A DNA stretch of 27,791 bases from Fomitopsis serialis (lineage: Eukaryota; Basidiomycota; Agaricomycetes; Polyporales; Fomitopsidaceae), in assembly GCF_022376445.1 (NCBI RefSeq), contig NW_025955434.1:1-27791 (forward strand), read 5' to 3'. Position numbers and translations under genes: made by a program. The notes beneath the pieces are model-generated. The model made no database searches, was not told the DNA's origin, and worked only from the letters and a program-made list of their open reading frames with translations. Below are positions 1 to 10,300 of this stretch, piece after piece. The first letter of the stretch is position 1; the number at the start of each line of letters is the position of its first letter.

Positions 1-30
1 AACCTTACTATGGACGGAAGGACAACTCAC

Positions 31-1136
31 GAATATCCGGTGACGGCGATACCAAGCTCGCTGGTGGCCTCGATAACTTGGATCCGCAGGTGAATATCCA
101 AGGTATGTCCACCCGCAAACGGGCAATCCATTGCGACATACCTTTCTTGGTCTCTTCCTCATACGACCAGATGCTAACCTCGATCTCCACCACAGCAATC
201 GGGTGGACTGTCCTCATGCATGTTACTACACCCGTCTCGGCTGCTGGAGCAGAATCGAACCACCGCATGTGCGCGCCGGACGGTCTCCGCCTTACACTCG
301 CTCAGCCCGATATGCTCGAACTTGCCCTCCTCCTTGAGAACGACCATGTTCCGGATCGCCTCCTCGATGGGCCGCGCGCGGTCGACCCGCGCGGACTGGA
401 AGACGTCGATCTTCTTCGTGCCCCGCAGCGCGGCGTTGCACGCGTCCACGCTCCTCCGGAGGTTCTCCAGCCTGCCGGTCACCAACCCACGTGCGTCCGC
501 GCGCGGTCAGCTCACGGCTTGCCATCTCATCGTCTCGAACTGGACGTACGAGTTATCCGCTCGCGCTCTGCCTGCCTCGACGTTCACGGCGCCCTGCGGT
601 GCGAGACCTGATCAGCGTCCGACGACGTGACACGCGCGGCGATGCTGCCTGACCTTGACCATTAGGAACGTCTTGTCCACGTAGGCCGGGTTCGCCTCGT
701 AGAACCGCGCGAGCAGCTCGAGGTTTGCGATGCGGTTCGTCGAGGGGCCGTAGAACTCCGCTGCGTGCGCGCCAGGGAGTCAGCAGCGTGGACCGAGTCT
801 ACGCGAGCGGATGCTGACCGGTGTTCAGCACCATCTTGGTGCCAGGCGGCAGCGCGTCGACGCCTGCCTTGATCGCCTCGAAGAGCTCCTCATCGGGGCG
901 GGTGCGCGCCGCGCTGAAATAGCCGTCGCCCGGTCAATGCTGGGAACGTGCGTGCGTTGGACTGCAGTGGAACACGTACTAAACGGTCATGGTCATCAAC
1001 CCGTGCTAGAGTTGCGTGTCTCAGTCTTTCTGGGTACCGGAGGAGCGGTATGTATGCTAGCAGTACGCACGGCGACTTTCCCGACTGCGACGTGGGACGC
1101 GGTCCCCCCGAGCTTGGTCGTGGTCTTCAAGGACAT
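31..1136 (-). CDS. Aldo-keto reductase, AKR8 pyridoxal reductase-like (3' end off window)
   Basis: Likely NADPH-dependent cytosolic reductase of pyridoxal or a related aldehyde. Exons read on the minus strand: 1136-1071, 1005-980, 913-819, 760-654, 593-550, 471-264, 207-142, 76-31, then a GTGAGT donor leading off the window. The start ATG gives MSLKTTTKLGGTASHVAVGK, the usual N-terminus of basidiomycete members; a 26-nt micro-exon supplies the HGLMTMT core. Seen: the E-F-Y-G catalytic Tyr (about residue 66), the TFLMVK Lys (about residue 98), ENLRRSVDACNAALRG, EGKFEHIGLSE, VEIEVSIWSYEEETKK and ELGIAVTGYS. All junctions agree in phase except between 264 and 207: ending at RRAHA with donor GTGGTT leaves the frame one base out. 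Using donor GTAAGG a little earlier restores the frame but drops about 12 conserved residues. So the gene is either intact with a shortened segment or freshly broken by one base. The family call is firm; substrate is inferred. Confidence 0.83.
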
Positions 1137-1524
1137 GTTGAACAAGTGTACTGCAGTTAGTTGCGGTTCACTCGAACCCTTCAAGTTCAACGTGGGCCAT
1201 TATATACGAAGGCGTTAGATGTGATTCAATCGCACAGCTGGAATCCGAGTGATTGCCGCAGGGACTGTAGTACTGACGCGTCCCGTCGGATGGAAGGTTA
1301 ATCCTTCATATGTAGATGCATATGTAAGGTCTTGCGATCAGCCCCTCAAGAAGTCCGGACTGCGCTGTCATACAGGTGATTAATGCCTCTACATGTCAGC
1401 TTGAAGCGTGCAGCGGTCATGAGTCGTTGGTCGTACGCGCGCTCGGTCGGCATGTCGCCGTTTGTGTGAAAGCGCACCGGCCAGAGTCATGTATTATTGG
1501 CATTGAGTCACCTTGGGCAGGGCA
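1137..1524. other. Non-coding gap between the two reductase copies
   Basis: This stretch holds the 5' flank of the aldo-keto reductase starting at 1136 and the decayed 3' end of the upstream copy. CATATGTA occurs twice within about 20 bp near 1310-1327. I see no convincing exon; the open frame on the plus strand from 1376 runs antisense to the reductase remnant and has no family look. Confidence 0.5.
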
Positions 1525-2018
1525 TTTCTCCATGACCTCCGCAGTATCAGCTAACTCTGTCTTCGTCAAGACAACGTCCCCGACTCCCCGCCAGACAGGT
1601 TCTACAACGTGCCTTTCTTCGTCCTACGAAAGAGCAACGATCAATGATCGCTCCGATAGAGCATATGCGAGAGACAGGCGTACAACATCCCGGGCAGAGG
1701 CACGACTTGCGGACCGAGTTGGGGGCCCAGGCGATTGCGAGGGAGTTACGCCCTTCTTTAGTCTCATACCAAGACCCTCCACGTGGGGGGTTTGTGTCGA
1801 ACTTACGTCCTTCTTGTCCACAGTGACGCGGATGGCAAGTGCGCGAGTCTGCACGTTGTGCTTAGATCTTGAACCGCGTAAGGATTCGGCGCGGGTCGTC
1901 CGCTGACAAAGGGTAGCTCGTAAATTCTGGTTGTGAGTCAACTCATGACGGGACGACCGACCTGGGACATCGTCAATGCTCTTGATTTGGCCAGTCAAGA
2001 AACCATGACCCAATGGAA
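1525..2018 (-). pseudogene. Decayed C-terminal half of a second aldo-keto reductase
   Basis: The minus strand carries, in order, PLGHGFLTGQIKSIDDVP, then after a likely intron DDPRRILTRFK, then KHNVQ, KKGVTPSQ with LAIAWAP in another frame, VPLPG in yet another frame, and DVVLTKTELADTAEVM. These are consecutive landmarks of the second half of AKR8 reductases (GFLTGQIK, FxxxNxxxV, GVTPAQLAIAWV, VIPLPGSSR, DVxLTxEE). At least two frame changes and an in-frame TAA just after LTRFK show it is broken. Nothing resembling the N-terminal half lies upstream. It sits head-to-tail with the more complete copy at 31-1136, so it is probably the remnant of a tandem duplication. Not derived from the neighbouring copy within the window, because that copy's C-terminal half lies off the left edge and cannot be compared. 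Confidence 0.72.
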
Positions 2019-3027
2019 TGTCGAAGATCCCACCGCTCGGTTGTCTCATTAGCAATGAGTTGTGCATCCGAGGTCATGTTGGAGAATCACCACGGACTGT
2101 GAGGCACGAAGATCTAAGGGATTGTCTACGTCTCCTCCCTTAGATCGTCTACGTCTCCTTGGGGAGACTACCGCGGACCCGTCGTCGCCTGGTAATTGAA
2201 CTCCAGCGCCGAGTAGTTGACCTAGAGTATACATACGTGTGTGGAATTATGGCCTCGATGAGTCGGTCAGCGAGATCAAATGCAGGGAATGCGTCGACAC
2301 ACCGTTATCACCAAGTAAAGTCATGCACAGTGCCGACATCGGTAGGTAGCTTGAACAAGATCGTTCCTAATACTCAAGGCTTGCAATAGTCAGCCCTGTA
2401 CCCACTTGGGTAAGTACTTTGAAGCTAAACAAGTTAGCGAGACGCATCGAACGCCGTCCTGGTCGCAAATAAGTCAACAGTGAGTTTGCTTTCTTTTTCA
2501 AACGAGACTCGAGTGCTCAAGCTGATCATAGCAACACTGGTCTAGTGGACCCTTGCTGGGCTTTCGGGTGTAGAATCAACGTGTCTGTCACCGAAGCCTA
2601 CGTCTGGTTCGCGGGCCCGGTCGCCTGAAGCATAACGGCGCGGAATAGCGGCCTTCCCTGGCAGTGGAGGATGCCAATTGCTTGCTGGCCGCGGGCAAAC
2701 AGGCTCAGTACGTCGGGCATTCCACGGACTATGTGAGAGTACAGCAATAGATTCGTCGCCATGCATACTAGGTAAAGCGACGCGACAAGAGACTGCGAAG
2801 TAGCTGGCGGAAGTGGACGAAGCCTGGAGCTGTGATAGGATAGCGGTCGACTCTATGGCAGTCCAGCTGCGGATGGTGAAGCTGACCGCAGGCTGCGAGC
2901 CGCGAGGCACGCGTCGCGCGAGGTGTTCCCACGACTGCTCTTGCCTCGGCGCGTCTCCCGTTCAGGATCAGCCTGCCACTGCCCCGCCCCTTGCTTCGTC
3001 CTCTCTGTGATATACCCTTTCAAAGCC
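2019..3027. other. Intergenic stretch without a recognisable gene
   Basis: About 1 kb between the reductase remnant and the syntaxin. The open frames here (for example 2542-2910 minus and 2159-2389 plus) show no motif, no splice logic and no family resemblance. A small hairpin and direct repeat lie at 2111-2159. The last 100 bases are pyrimidine-rich with a CCCCGCCCC stretch (about 2980-2989) and presumably hold the syntaxin promoter and 5' UTR. Confidence 0.5.
2111..2159. repeat. 11-bp hairpin overlapping a short direct repeat
   Basis: GATCTAAGGGA (2111-2121) and its exact inverse TCCCTTAGATC (2136-2146) enclose a 14-base loop. GTCTACGTCTCCT occurs in the loop (2124-2136) and again right after the hairpin (2147-2159), so the second arm lies between two direct copies. 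No function is evident. Confidence 0.6.
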
Positions 3028-4456
3028 ATGGCTCGCGACAGACTCGCTGCTCTAAGGGTTCGTATCACGCGAGCTGCAATAACGCCCGAGCTGCGCCGAG
3101 CACCCGCATCCAGTGGCTGACGATCGCATTCACAGGCTCAGCGGCAGCAGCAACAGGAGGGCCAAGATGGCCAACCACCGCAGTACCATGAAATGGCTGG
3201 CCTACAGTCGCCGGCATCCATAGGCCCTGCGACGAATGGAAATGGAGCGGTGGACGGCGGCGACCCTATGGCTCGGTTCTACGAGGAGGTACGTGAGCCA
3301 CCCATTGCCACGCAGAACGAAAGTTGTTGAGACGCGGTCGTCCCCGCGCAGGTGTCCTCGATCCAAGACGGTCTGGCCGAGTTCAGCTCAAACGTGCAAC
3401 AAATTGGCGAGTTGCATTCCCGCACAATCAATAGCACGGACGAGAGCGCGAACCAGAGGACATCTGCTTTGCTCGATGATCTTGTAACGAGAACACGAAC
3501 ACTCAGTAACAACCTGAAGGAGCGGATACAAGCTCTCTCGAAGACGCCCACTCCCCGGCCGCAAGACGCGCGGATCAGAAACAACCAGGTCAGTGGGTGA
3601 CAGAGCTAGCTGCGAACGCCCCTACTCGCGTCCCGGTCACGGAATCTCGACGGGAAGCTAAAGGATATCCGTAGACTGGTGTTCTCCGGACAAAGTTTGT
3701 GGAGATTCTCCAAAACTATCAACAAGTGGAACGGGATTATAGGCAGCGGTACAAGCAACGCGTAGAGCGTCAGTTCCGGATTGGTACGTAGCTAATACAT
3801 ACAAATATGTATATGCTAACACTACCACATAGTCAAACCCGACGCGACACCGGAAGAAGTCGATGAAGTCGTGAACAATGCCCATGGCGGCGGCGACCAG
3901 GTCTTCGCGCAAGCGGTGTGTGCCAGTCAGAATGTCTCGCGTGGGTAGGCACTGAAGTCGACCGCGTAGTTGACAACTTCTACTCGGTATGGCGAGTCAA
4001 GGGCAGCATACCGGGAAGTACAGGATAGGCACCAAGATATCCAGAGAATTGAGCGCACCCTGGAGGAGTTGGCACAGATGTTCAACGACGTGAGTAAACA
4101 TACCTCGTCGCGTGTATTAGGTTCGGAACACTGACGGCGGCGATAGATGAGCGTGCTCGTCAACCAACAGGAAGAGTCGATCGATGCTATCAACAACACA
4201 GCTCAAGAAGTCGAGCACAACACTGAGCAAGGGTACGTACCTGCTGCGATTGCGTGGCACTAAGCACTGGGTCTAATTAGGTGCTGTCGCTCCCGCCAGA
4301 TTGAAGCAGACCGAGAAAGCCGTTGTGCATGCCCGTCGCGCACGGCGCATGCGCTGGATCTGTTTCATCATTATCCTCATCATCCTCGCCGTTGTCGGCA
4401 TCGTTGTTGGTGTTGTGGTCAGTAACAACGTCAAGAGCAACAACAACAAGAGCTAA
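3028..4456 (+). CDS. SSO1: Sso1-type syntaxin (plasma-membrane Qa-SNARE)
   Basis: Target-membrane SNARE for fusion of exocytic vesicles with the plasma membrane, partnering a Sec9-type and a Snc-type SNARE. Exons: 3028-3057, 3136-3288, 3352-3588, 3675-3783, 3833-3915, 3970-4089, 4147-4232, 4300-4456, giving 324 aa with consistent phases. The start MARDRLAALR is the usual N-terminus of basidiomycete Sso proteins. A Gln-rich disordered stretch (about 11-55) precedes the Habc three-helix domain (about 57-210, with TKFVEILQNYQQVERDYRQR). The SNARE core follows: RIERTLEELAQMFND, then SVLVNQQEESIDAI with the zero-layer Gln at about residue 252. A basic juxtamembrane patch ARRARRMR leads into a single C-terminal membrane anchor (about 292-314) and a short Asn-rich tail. 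The open frame at 3352-3600 covers only one exon. Identification is firm; assignment to SSO1 rather than a paralogue is by overall look. Confidence 0.94.
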
Positions 4457-4811
4457 GAATCTTCCGAGCTTTCCGCTCATTACTGGGATGAATCTGTGAT
4501 GATGAATGGACATGGACCAAGTATGCGAGTGTTGGATGGATCTTTCATGACATTTGCCTTGCAGTATCATACTCTCCTTGCTTAATCTACATACCACCTA
4601 TCTTCGTTGCCAGCGCGCTTTGAATAATCGTATTTTCGCTTTCAGCCACGATGACGCTGCCATATACCGGAGTCCAGTACTTGGCTGGCGGTCGATAAGT
4701 TAATCTGAACGCGTCTGCGCCGGACTACTATCAACTCTGACTCTCTGAGGTCCTTGACTCGAGTCGGAGCCATGCCCGAGTGTTTCGGCCGCAAGCTCTC
4801 TCGGTACGACC
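4457..4811. other. Intergenic region between syntaxin and kynureninase
   Basis: The syntaxin 3' flank and the kynureninase 5' flank, both on the plus strand. I see no exon and no clear TATA box; the minus-strand frames here are antisense shadows. Confidence 0.5.
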
Positions 4812-6561
4812 ATGTCGACATCTACTCCGGCGAGCATTTTCAAGCTCGAGGCCTCCGAGGACCCGCTCCGTGTCTTCCGAGATGAGTTCGTCATCCCCAC
4901 AAATGCCCAAATGAAGGCGACAGCTGTCGCGCCCGAGCTGGGTGAGCACCGCTCCCCGTCCTAGCGGGCGCTGAGTTCTGAGCCGTCGACCCCTCCCTCT
5001 CGCCGTGCTTGCACAGAAAACGAGCCATGCACATACTTATGCGGGAATTCACTGGGTGTACTGCCGAAGCGGTCGAAGCAATTGGTGGAGGAGGAGCTGC
5101 AGGTTTGGGCGACGCGGTGAGTGTTGCGGCCTTCAACGGAGAGAGCACCGGACCAATGACATTCTCAGCGGGGTAGAGGGCCATTTTGACCACCCTCATG
5201 GGCGCGACTGGATGCACATTGCGGACTTTGTGCACCCCCTCCTCGCAGAGATCGTAGGTGGGCGCAGCTTTACTTCCGTGGACGCGAGGTCTGAGCGCGC
5301 TCGTAGGCGCGAGCGAGTCCGAGGTCGCTTGCATGGGCACTTTGACGGCGAATCTGAATTTGATGATGAGCACATTCTATAAGCCTACCAAGGGGAGGTA
5401 CAAGATCCTTTGTGAGGCGAGGGCGTTTCCGTCCGACCAGGTGTGTCTTATCCGCCCCTCCCGCATATGGCATAGACTGACGCCGTGCACACAGTATGCG
5501 ATTGCTTCGCAGGTTGTCAGTCACGGTTTTGATTCCAGCGCTGTGATCGAGATGTCGCCTCGCTCGGGCGAATACACCCTCCGCACGTCTGACATTCTCG
5601 ACGTCATTGCGCGCGAAGGCGCCAGCATCGCGCTCGTGCTCTTCAGCGGGGTGCAGTACTACACCGGACAGGCGTTCGCGATGGAGACTATCACGCGCGC
5701 AGCTAAGGAACAGGCAAGCACCGTGGTTTGCACAAGACGTGGTTCTGTACTTACGGGTACACTGTGTCCATAGGGCTGCGTTTGTGGATGGGACCTCGCA
5801 CACGCTGTTGGCAACGTCCCACTGTCCTTGCACGACTGGGATGTCGACTTCGCTGTTTGGTGTACGTACAAGTACCTCAATGCAGGGCCAGGGGCGATCG
5901 GAGGCCTCTACGTACATGAACGATGGGCAGATGAGCCTATCAGGTACGTATTTACCCATATCCCTTTCGCGTTTTGGTGGCAGATCAACTCATTGGACAT
6001 CATTACATCTGCGTCAGAGCTGCGGGATGGTGGGGACATGATCCTGCGACTAGGTTCGACATGCCTGCTGTCTTCGCGCGTATCGGAGGAGCACAAGGAT
6101 TCCAACAGTCAAATCCATCTGTACTCGCAACCGTCTCTGTCCTAGGGTCTCTCGAGGTCTTCAAACGAGCGGGTGGCATGCAGCCTATCCGCGCGCGCAG
6201 CTTGCGGCTTACAGGGTACCTGGAGGCCTTGCTATGTGCCTCTCGCTTCTACGTACCAGTGGCACAAGTCAATGAACTCGAGCAAGCAGCCGGGAAGACT
6301 GGCGTCACGATAATCACCCCAGCGAATCCGGAAGAGCGTGGAGCTCAACTCTCGCTCGTGTTCCTACCCACAGGTCGGGGCGTCATGCCGCGAGTATTGA
6401 AGGAATTGGCGGAGAGAGGCGTCGTGGGTGACAGCAGGAAACCGGACGTTATCAGACTTGCGCCTTGCCCGTTGTACAACACATTCGAGGATGTAGAGAG
6501 GAGCGTGCACATGTTGGAACAAGCATTGGAGAGTGTCGAGCGAGAAGGAATTCGCAATTGA
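4812..6561 (+). CDS. BNA5: Kynureninase
   Basis: PLP-dependent hydrolase that cleaves kynurenine or 3-hydroxykynurenine to anthranilate or 3-hydroxyanthranilate plus alanine, in tryptophan catabolism and de novo NAD synthesis; cytosolic homodimer in the family. Exons: 4812-4941, 5017-5116, 5169-5257, 5307-5440, 5495-5713, 5774-5943, 6018-6561, giving 461 aa. Seen in order: [60 protein letters not shown], then [11 protein letters not shown] (PLP-ring Asp about 231) and [12 protein letters not shown] (Schiff-base Lys about 257), [22 protein letters not shown], and [13 protein letters not shown]. The intron 5714-5773 has a GC-AG boundary (CAG/GCAAGC); reading through it meets a stop, so splicing is required. 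The ATG has A at -3. Length and motifs fit a full-length, functional enzyme. Confidence 0.96.
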
Positions 6562-6720
6562 CCGTGACAGTGAGCGGAAGTGAGCGGAAGTAAAGATGTA
6601 GTACAATGTATCACTTAGACTCCGTTTCGGCGATAGTCGTCAGTTATATCTGGTAAACAATGATGCTATGACAAGGAAGGAGACCAAATATTGTAAGATC
6701 ATGTAAGTACGCCCGAACTG
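6562..6720. other. 3' flank of kynureninase
   Basis: Short 3' flank. A tandem pair of GTGAGCGGAA occurs right after the stop (about 6570-6589). No gene seen. Confidence 0.4.
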
Positions 6721-7010
6721 GCACCGGGAACAATACTTCTGAATTGGTTGTCGAACATGCAATGAACAACGCTCCTGGTTGGAGAACCGTTTCGGAGCAT
6801 GTTTGAAGTCCGAAGGTATGCCGAAGATACGAAGGATTATTCGACGAACATCGCCACAACTACCAAAAAAGGAAATTCGTCGACCGAAAATATAACATGG
6901 GCCCCTTCGTCAATCTTTTGGATCCCAAATGTGCTCCGAAACGGTTCTCCACAAGGAGCGATTTCCGTTGCATGTTCGAAAGTTGACTCGGAAGTGCTGT
7001 TCCCGGTGTG
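6721..7010. repeat. Imperfect inverted repeat, ~85-bp arms, 120-bp spacer
   Basis: The left arm (6721-6805) and the right arm (6926-7010) are inverse copies. The inner 20 bases match perfectly (6780-6799 against 6932-6951, core GGAGAACCGTTTCGGAGCA), and blocks such as CGAACATGCAA and ACCGGGAACA are kept further out, with roughly three quarters of positions matching by eye. Because of this, the minus frame at 6644-6859 and the plus frame at 6799-7032 translate to similar peptides (both contain SEVLFPV), which is a by-product of the repeat rather than two genes. It could be a foldback or MITE-like element, or a hairpin-RNA source. I see no clear target-site duplication. Confidence 0.8.
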
Positions 7011-7350
7011 GGCCTCCTCGACTTCGATTTGAAGCGGTAAACGCGTCCGTCACAATGGCACGTGCATGATGGTCACGGTCGCGACGAGACGACGCCTTTC
7101 CTGTTGGCCTAACGCGTTTTACTAGCAACTGCGACATCCTCTGTGCGACAATTGCCTGGGTCGCCTCTACTGAATCGCTTACCCTAGTCTCACTCTCGCT
7201 CAAAATACGTGTCCCGGCTCGCAGCTTCCGATCAGCGAACACCACACGGGTCTTTAGAGGCCCCAGAGGGCAGTGGCTCAACAAGACAACGCTTTCCGCG
7301 TTGGTCCTGCTTTTCAGATCGACTTGACGAGCACATCGGGCCAGACCATT
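7011..7350. other. 5' flank of dioxygenase-like unit 1, possible missing first exon(s)
   Basis: The frame of the first recognised exon is open back to a TAG at 7255-7257 but has no ATG before 7351. Unit 2 has two extra 5' exons, so unit 1 may have an upstream coding exon spliced to an acceptor such as TTTTCAG at about 7312-7318 or CTTTAG near 7252-7257. I could not place it with confidence. Confidence 0.35.
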
Positions 7351-10300
7351 ATGCTACAAACAGAGGAATACGATAACGCTGACGCAGCTAGCGACGAGGA
7401 GGAGGACAGTGACGACTCCGGAAACGACGTTTCAAGTGAAGATGACGAAGAACCCCCTGTGGAAAATCCTTCCACGCACATTCGTGTGAGTCCTTGCGTA
7501 TATAGACTACATACGTATATGTGGTCCTCATGTATGTGCAGCGCGATCTGGAAAAGGCACTGCAGGGCGATCTTGCCAAGGAATTCAAGGGCTCGCATTC
7601 TTCCAGCCGAGCATATCCTACCGCGCCCAACCCTGGCCTGTATCTGCTTTCGAACAACGTTGGCTCAGTCGGACTTCCTCTAAGCACGCGAGATGCAGCA
7701 GTTGTCATCTCCGGCTGCAAGCAAGCGCCCTTCGGTCAGGGTGAACGCACCGTAGTCAATACGGCGGTTCGCGACACTTGGGAGATGGACGCCAGCCAGG
7801 TACAGACTCCCCATTGTCGTGAAGTGGCCGCGTGATCATGTCTACGAACAGGTCCAATTCCATAACCCGGCATGGCAAGGCTACCTACAAGGTGTCGTTA
7901 AGGACGTCTGTGCCGAACTAGGAGTGAATATGGCCGTAAGCCAACCGCGCTGTGAGCTCTACAAGCTGCTGTTGTATGAAACCGGATCACAGTATGTCGT
8001 CCACTACCTGCCTTTGTTGCGATTCTTACCCATGTCACAGCTTCCTGCCGCACGTAGAGTGAGCCCTCGAAGTAACTGGTACATATTGCAACTGACATTT
8101 GACCACGTAGTACCGAGAAAGTCAACGGGATGTTCGCGACCATCGTCGTTGTTTTACCCTCGAAGTACACCGGTGGCGAAGCCCATGTCTCGCATGGCTT
8201 GCTGTCCACGGTGTATGACACAGCCTCTCTGAGCAACTTTCAGACAACCGTGCTCGCCTGGTATACGGATGTTATGCATGAGATCAAGCCCATCACGAGT
8301 GGATACCGTCTAGCGCTCTCCTACAATCTGTTGCACACGTCTAATGCCCTGCGACCATCCCTACCCAACAATCACGCTGCCGTGAATGCCCTGAGGCATG
8401 TTCTGCTCTCTTGGAAGCAGGCGAACCATGACCGCGTCCCGCGAAAGATAATCTACTTGCTGGACCACAAATATTCGCAAGCAAACTTGAAGGGCAGCGC
8501 ACTAAAGGGCGTTGATGCACACAAGTTAGCTATCCTGGATGCCCTCGCGAAGCAGCTTGGCTTCCGACTTGGTATGGCCAATCTTGAGTGCCGGCTGAGC
8601 GGGTCTGCAAACGATGACGGTTGTCATTATGGCCGCAGGCGGAAGAGAGGGTGGTATAATCCGTACGAGGACTACGACGAATCCGATGACCCGGATGACG
8701 TGGATTTTGAGGAAGTGGAGGAGCGGGAGGCTTCAATCACGAATCTCGTTACGGTACGTGCCTTCGCGCGGACTCCATTGATTTACCCCGAGGGTACCGC
8801 AGAAGCTGATCTTGTGGCACACAGTTGGATGGTGAACCGCTCCAGGATACCTTGGAATACGATGAACACCAGGACCACACGATACCGAAAAATCTCATCA
8901 ATGAGGTTGAAGCTGGTCCACACGACGACCAGGAGTACGAAGGTTACATGGGTAATGTAAGCGTATATGGACTCTCCTCTTATCGTAGCTCCTTGTTGAC
9001 AGGTCATCTCCAGGGGGCCGGTTCGCTAGAACGATGTAACAATATTCTTGACCCTGTGCGATGCGCATCTGATTCCTTTGTCTGCAGGGTATCGACGGAC
9101 AGTCCTCATAATCTGGCCGCAAGGATTCAACTTGGACATGACATTCGACGACGATATCTCTGAATCTATTGAAGATCTGGCCGAAGTTGACTCTAGCAAA
9201 CCTCACAAGCGAGAGCGCAAGCATGTAGACTTCCTGCTGAATGTCGCCAGACACCGGCCAAAGCACAGAGCAGAGATAGCCAAAACATTGTCCGATGTTG
9301 CCTGCGTGTGGAAGGACGTAGAGCTCTACGAGCGCGTCATTGAAGCATGCGATGCCTCTAGTGGCGTTAGGCTGTTGAGCAACGACGTGATCTTCAACTG
9401 CATTACGACGTTTGGGTTCCAGCTATCACAGCGGATGTGAGTGATTCGCACGTCTCGTATCTATTCTACAGAACTCATTTATCGCAGCTTGCAGAGCATG
9501 TTGCGGGCTGAACGAAGCAACTTCCAACGCTTTCAGTTCATAGATGAACTGCAGAATTGGTTCTCGGCAGAACCTGCCCTCGCCGGGGAAGGTGTTAACG
9601 CATGGATCGTGGAACAGCGTCGATTTGCCATGGAACATCTTAAGAAGCCAGGTCCAGGTGATAGTCAAGTCTTCGTCGACATCGCCCTGCGGAATGGCGG
9701 TTTTCGCGTCCTGCGTGACACGTAAGTGTGATCGTTTGCGTACCACCGCAATGGACGCTCATTACCTGGATGCTAGCTTTGCCCCTCAGCTCAAGACCAT
9801 CGCAGACGCATCCTTCCTGGTGGCCCTGGTGAAAGTTCTCCAAACGGAGAAAATCAAGCCAGGGATCACTCAGAAGGATCAATCTATCTTGGCCACTATG
9901 GTGGCTGACCTCCTGACCAGCGCCATAGCGAAAGTTGATTTCTTCGCGCCGCCAGCGAGGAGCAGCCTCATGACACCCCAAACGGCCTTACGTTTAGTCG
10001 AACTCTCTCTCGCAACGCGTAACGATGAACTAGTCGAGAAAGTAACACAGCGTCTGACGGATATGACAAACGTCGCCCCTCCTGTCGCCCAACGCCGGAT
10101 TTTAGAGGTTCTTTTGCCCCTGCTGCCCCTCGTCGATAACAAGATCAAGACACGTGCAGCTGGCATGCCCGCTGTCCCCGGTATACAGTGCTTCTACGAG
10201 GCAACCATCGACCTGTGCCTGCACTTCGTCTTCTCAGGTGCAGGGCCGGCCAAAAATGATCTAGGTTCGCTGATGGATGCTTGCGTCATATGCGGGGGCG

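Noticed and set aside
1376..1906. 176-codon plus-strand frame
   Set aside because: Antisense to the decayed reductase half, whose landmarks are clear on the minus strand.
2542..2910. 122-codon minus-strand frame in the gap before syntaxin
   Set aside because: No recognisable motif, scattered composition, and no supporting splice sites.
6644..7032. Two frames on opposite strands that encode similar peptides
   Set aside because: The similarity comes from the inverted repeat at 6721-7010; neither has a family match or a proper start.
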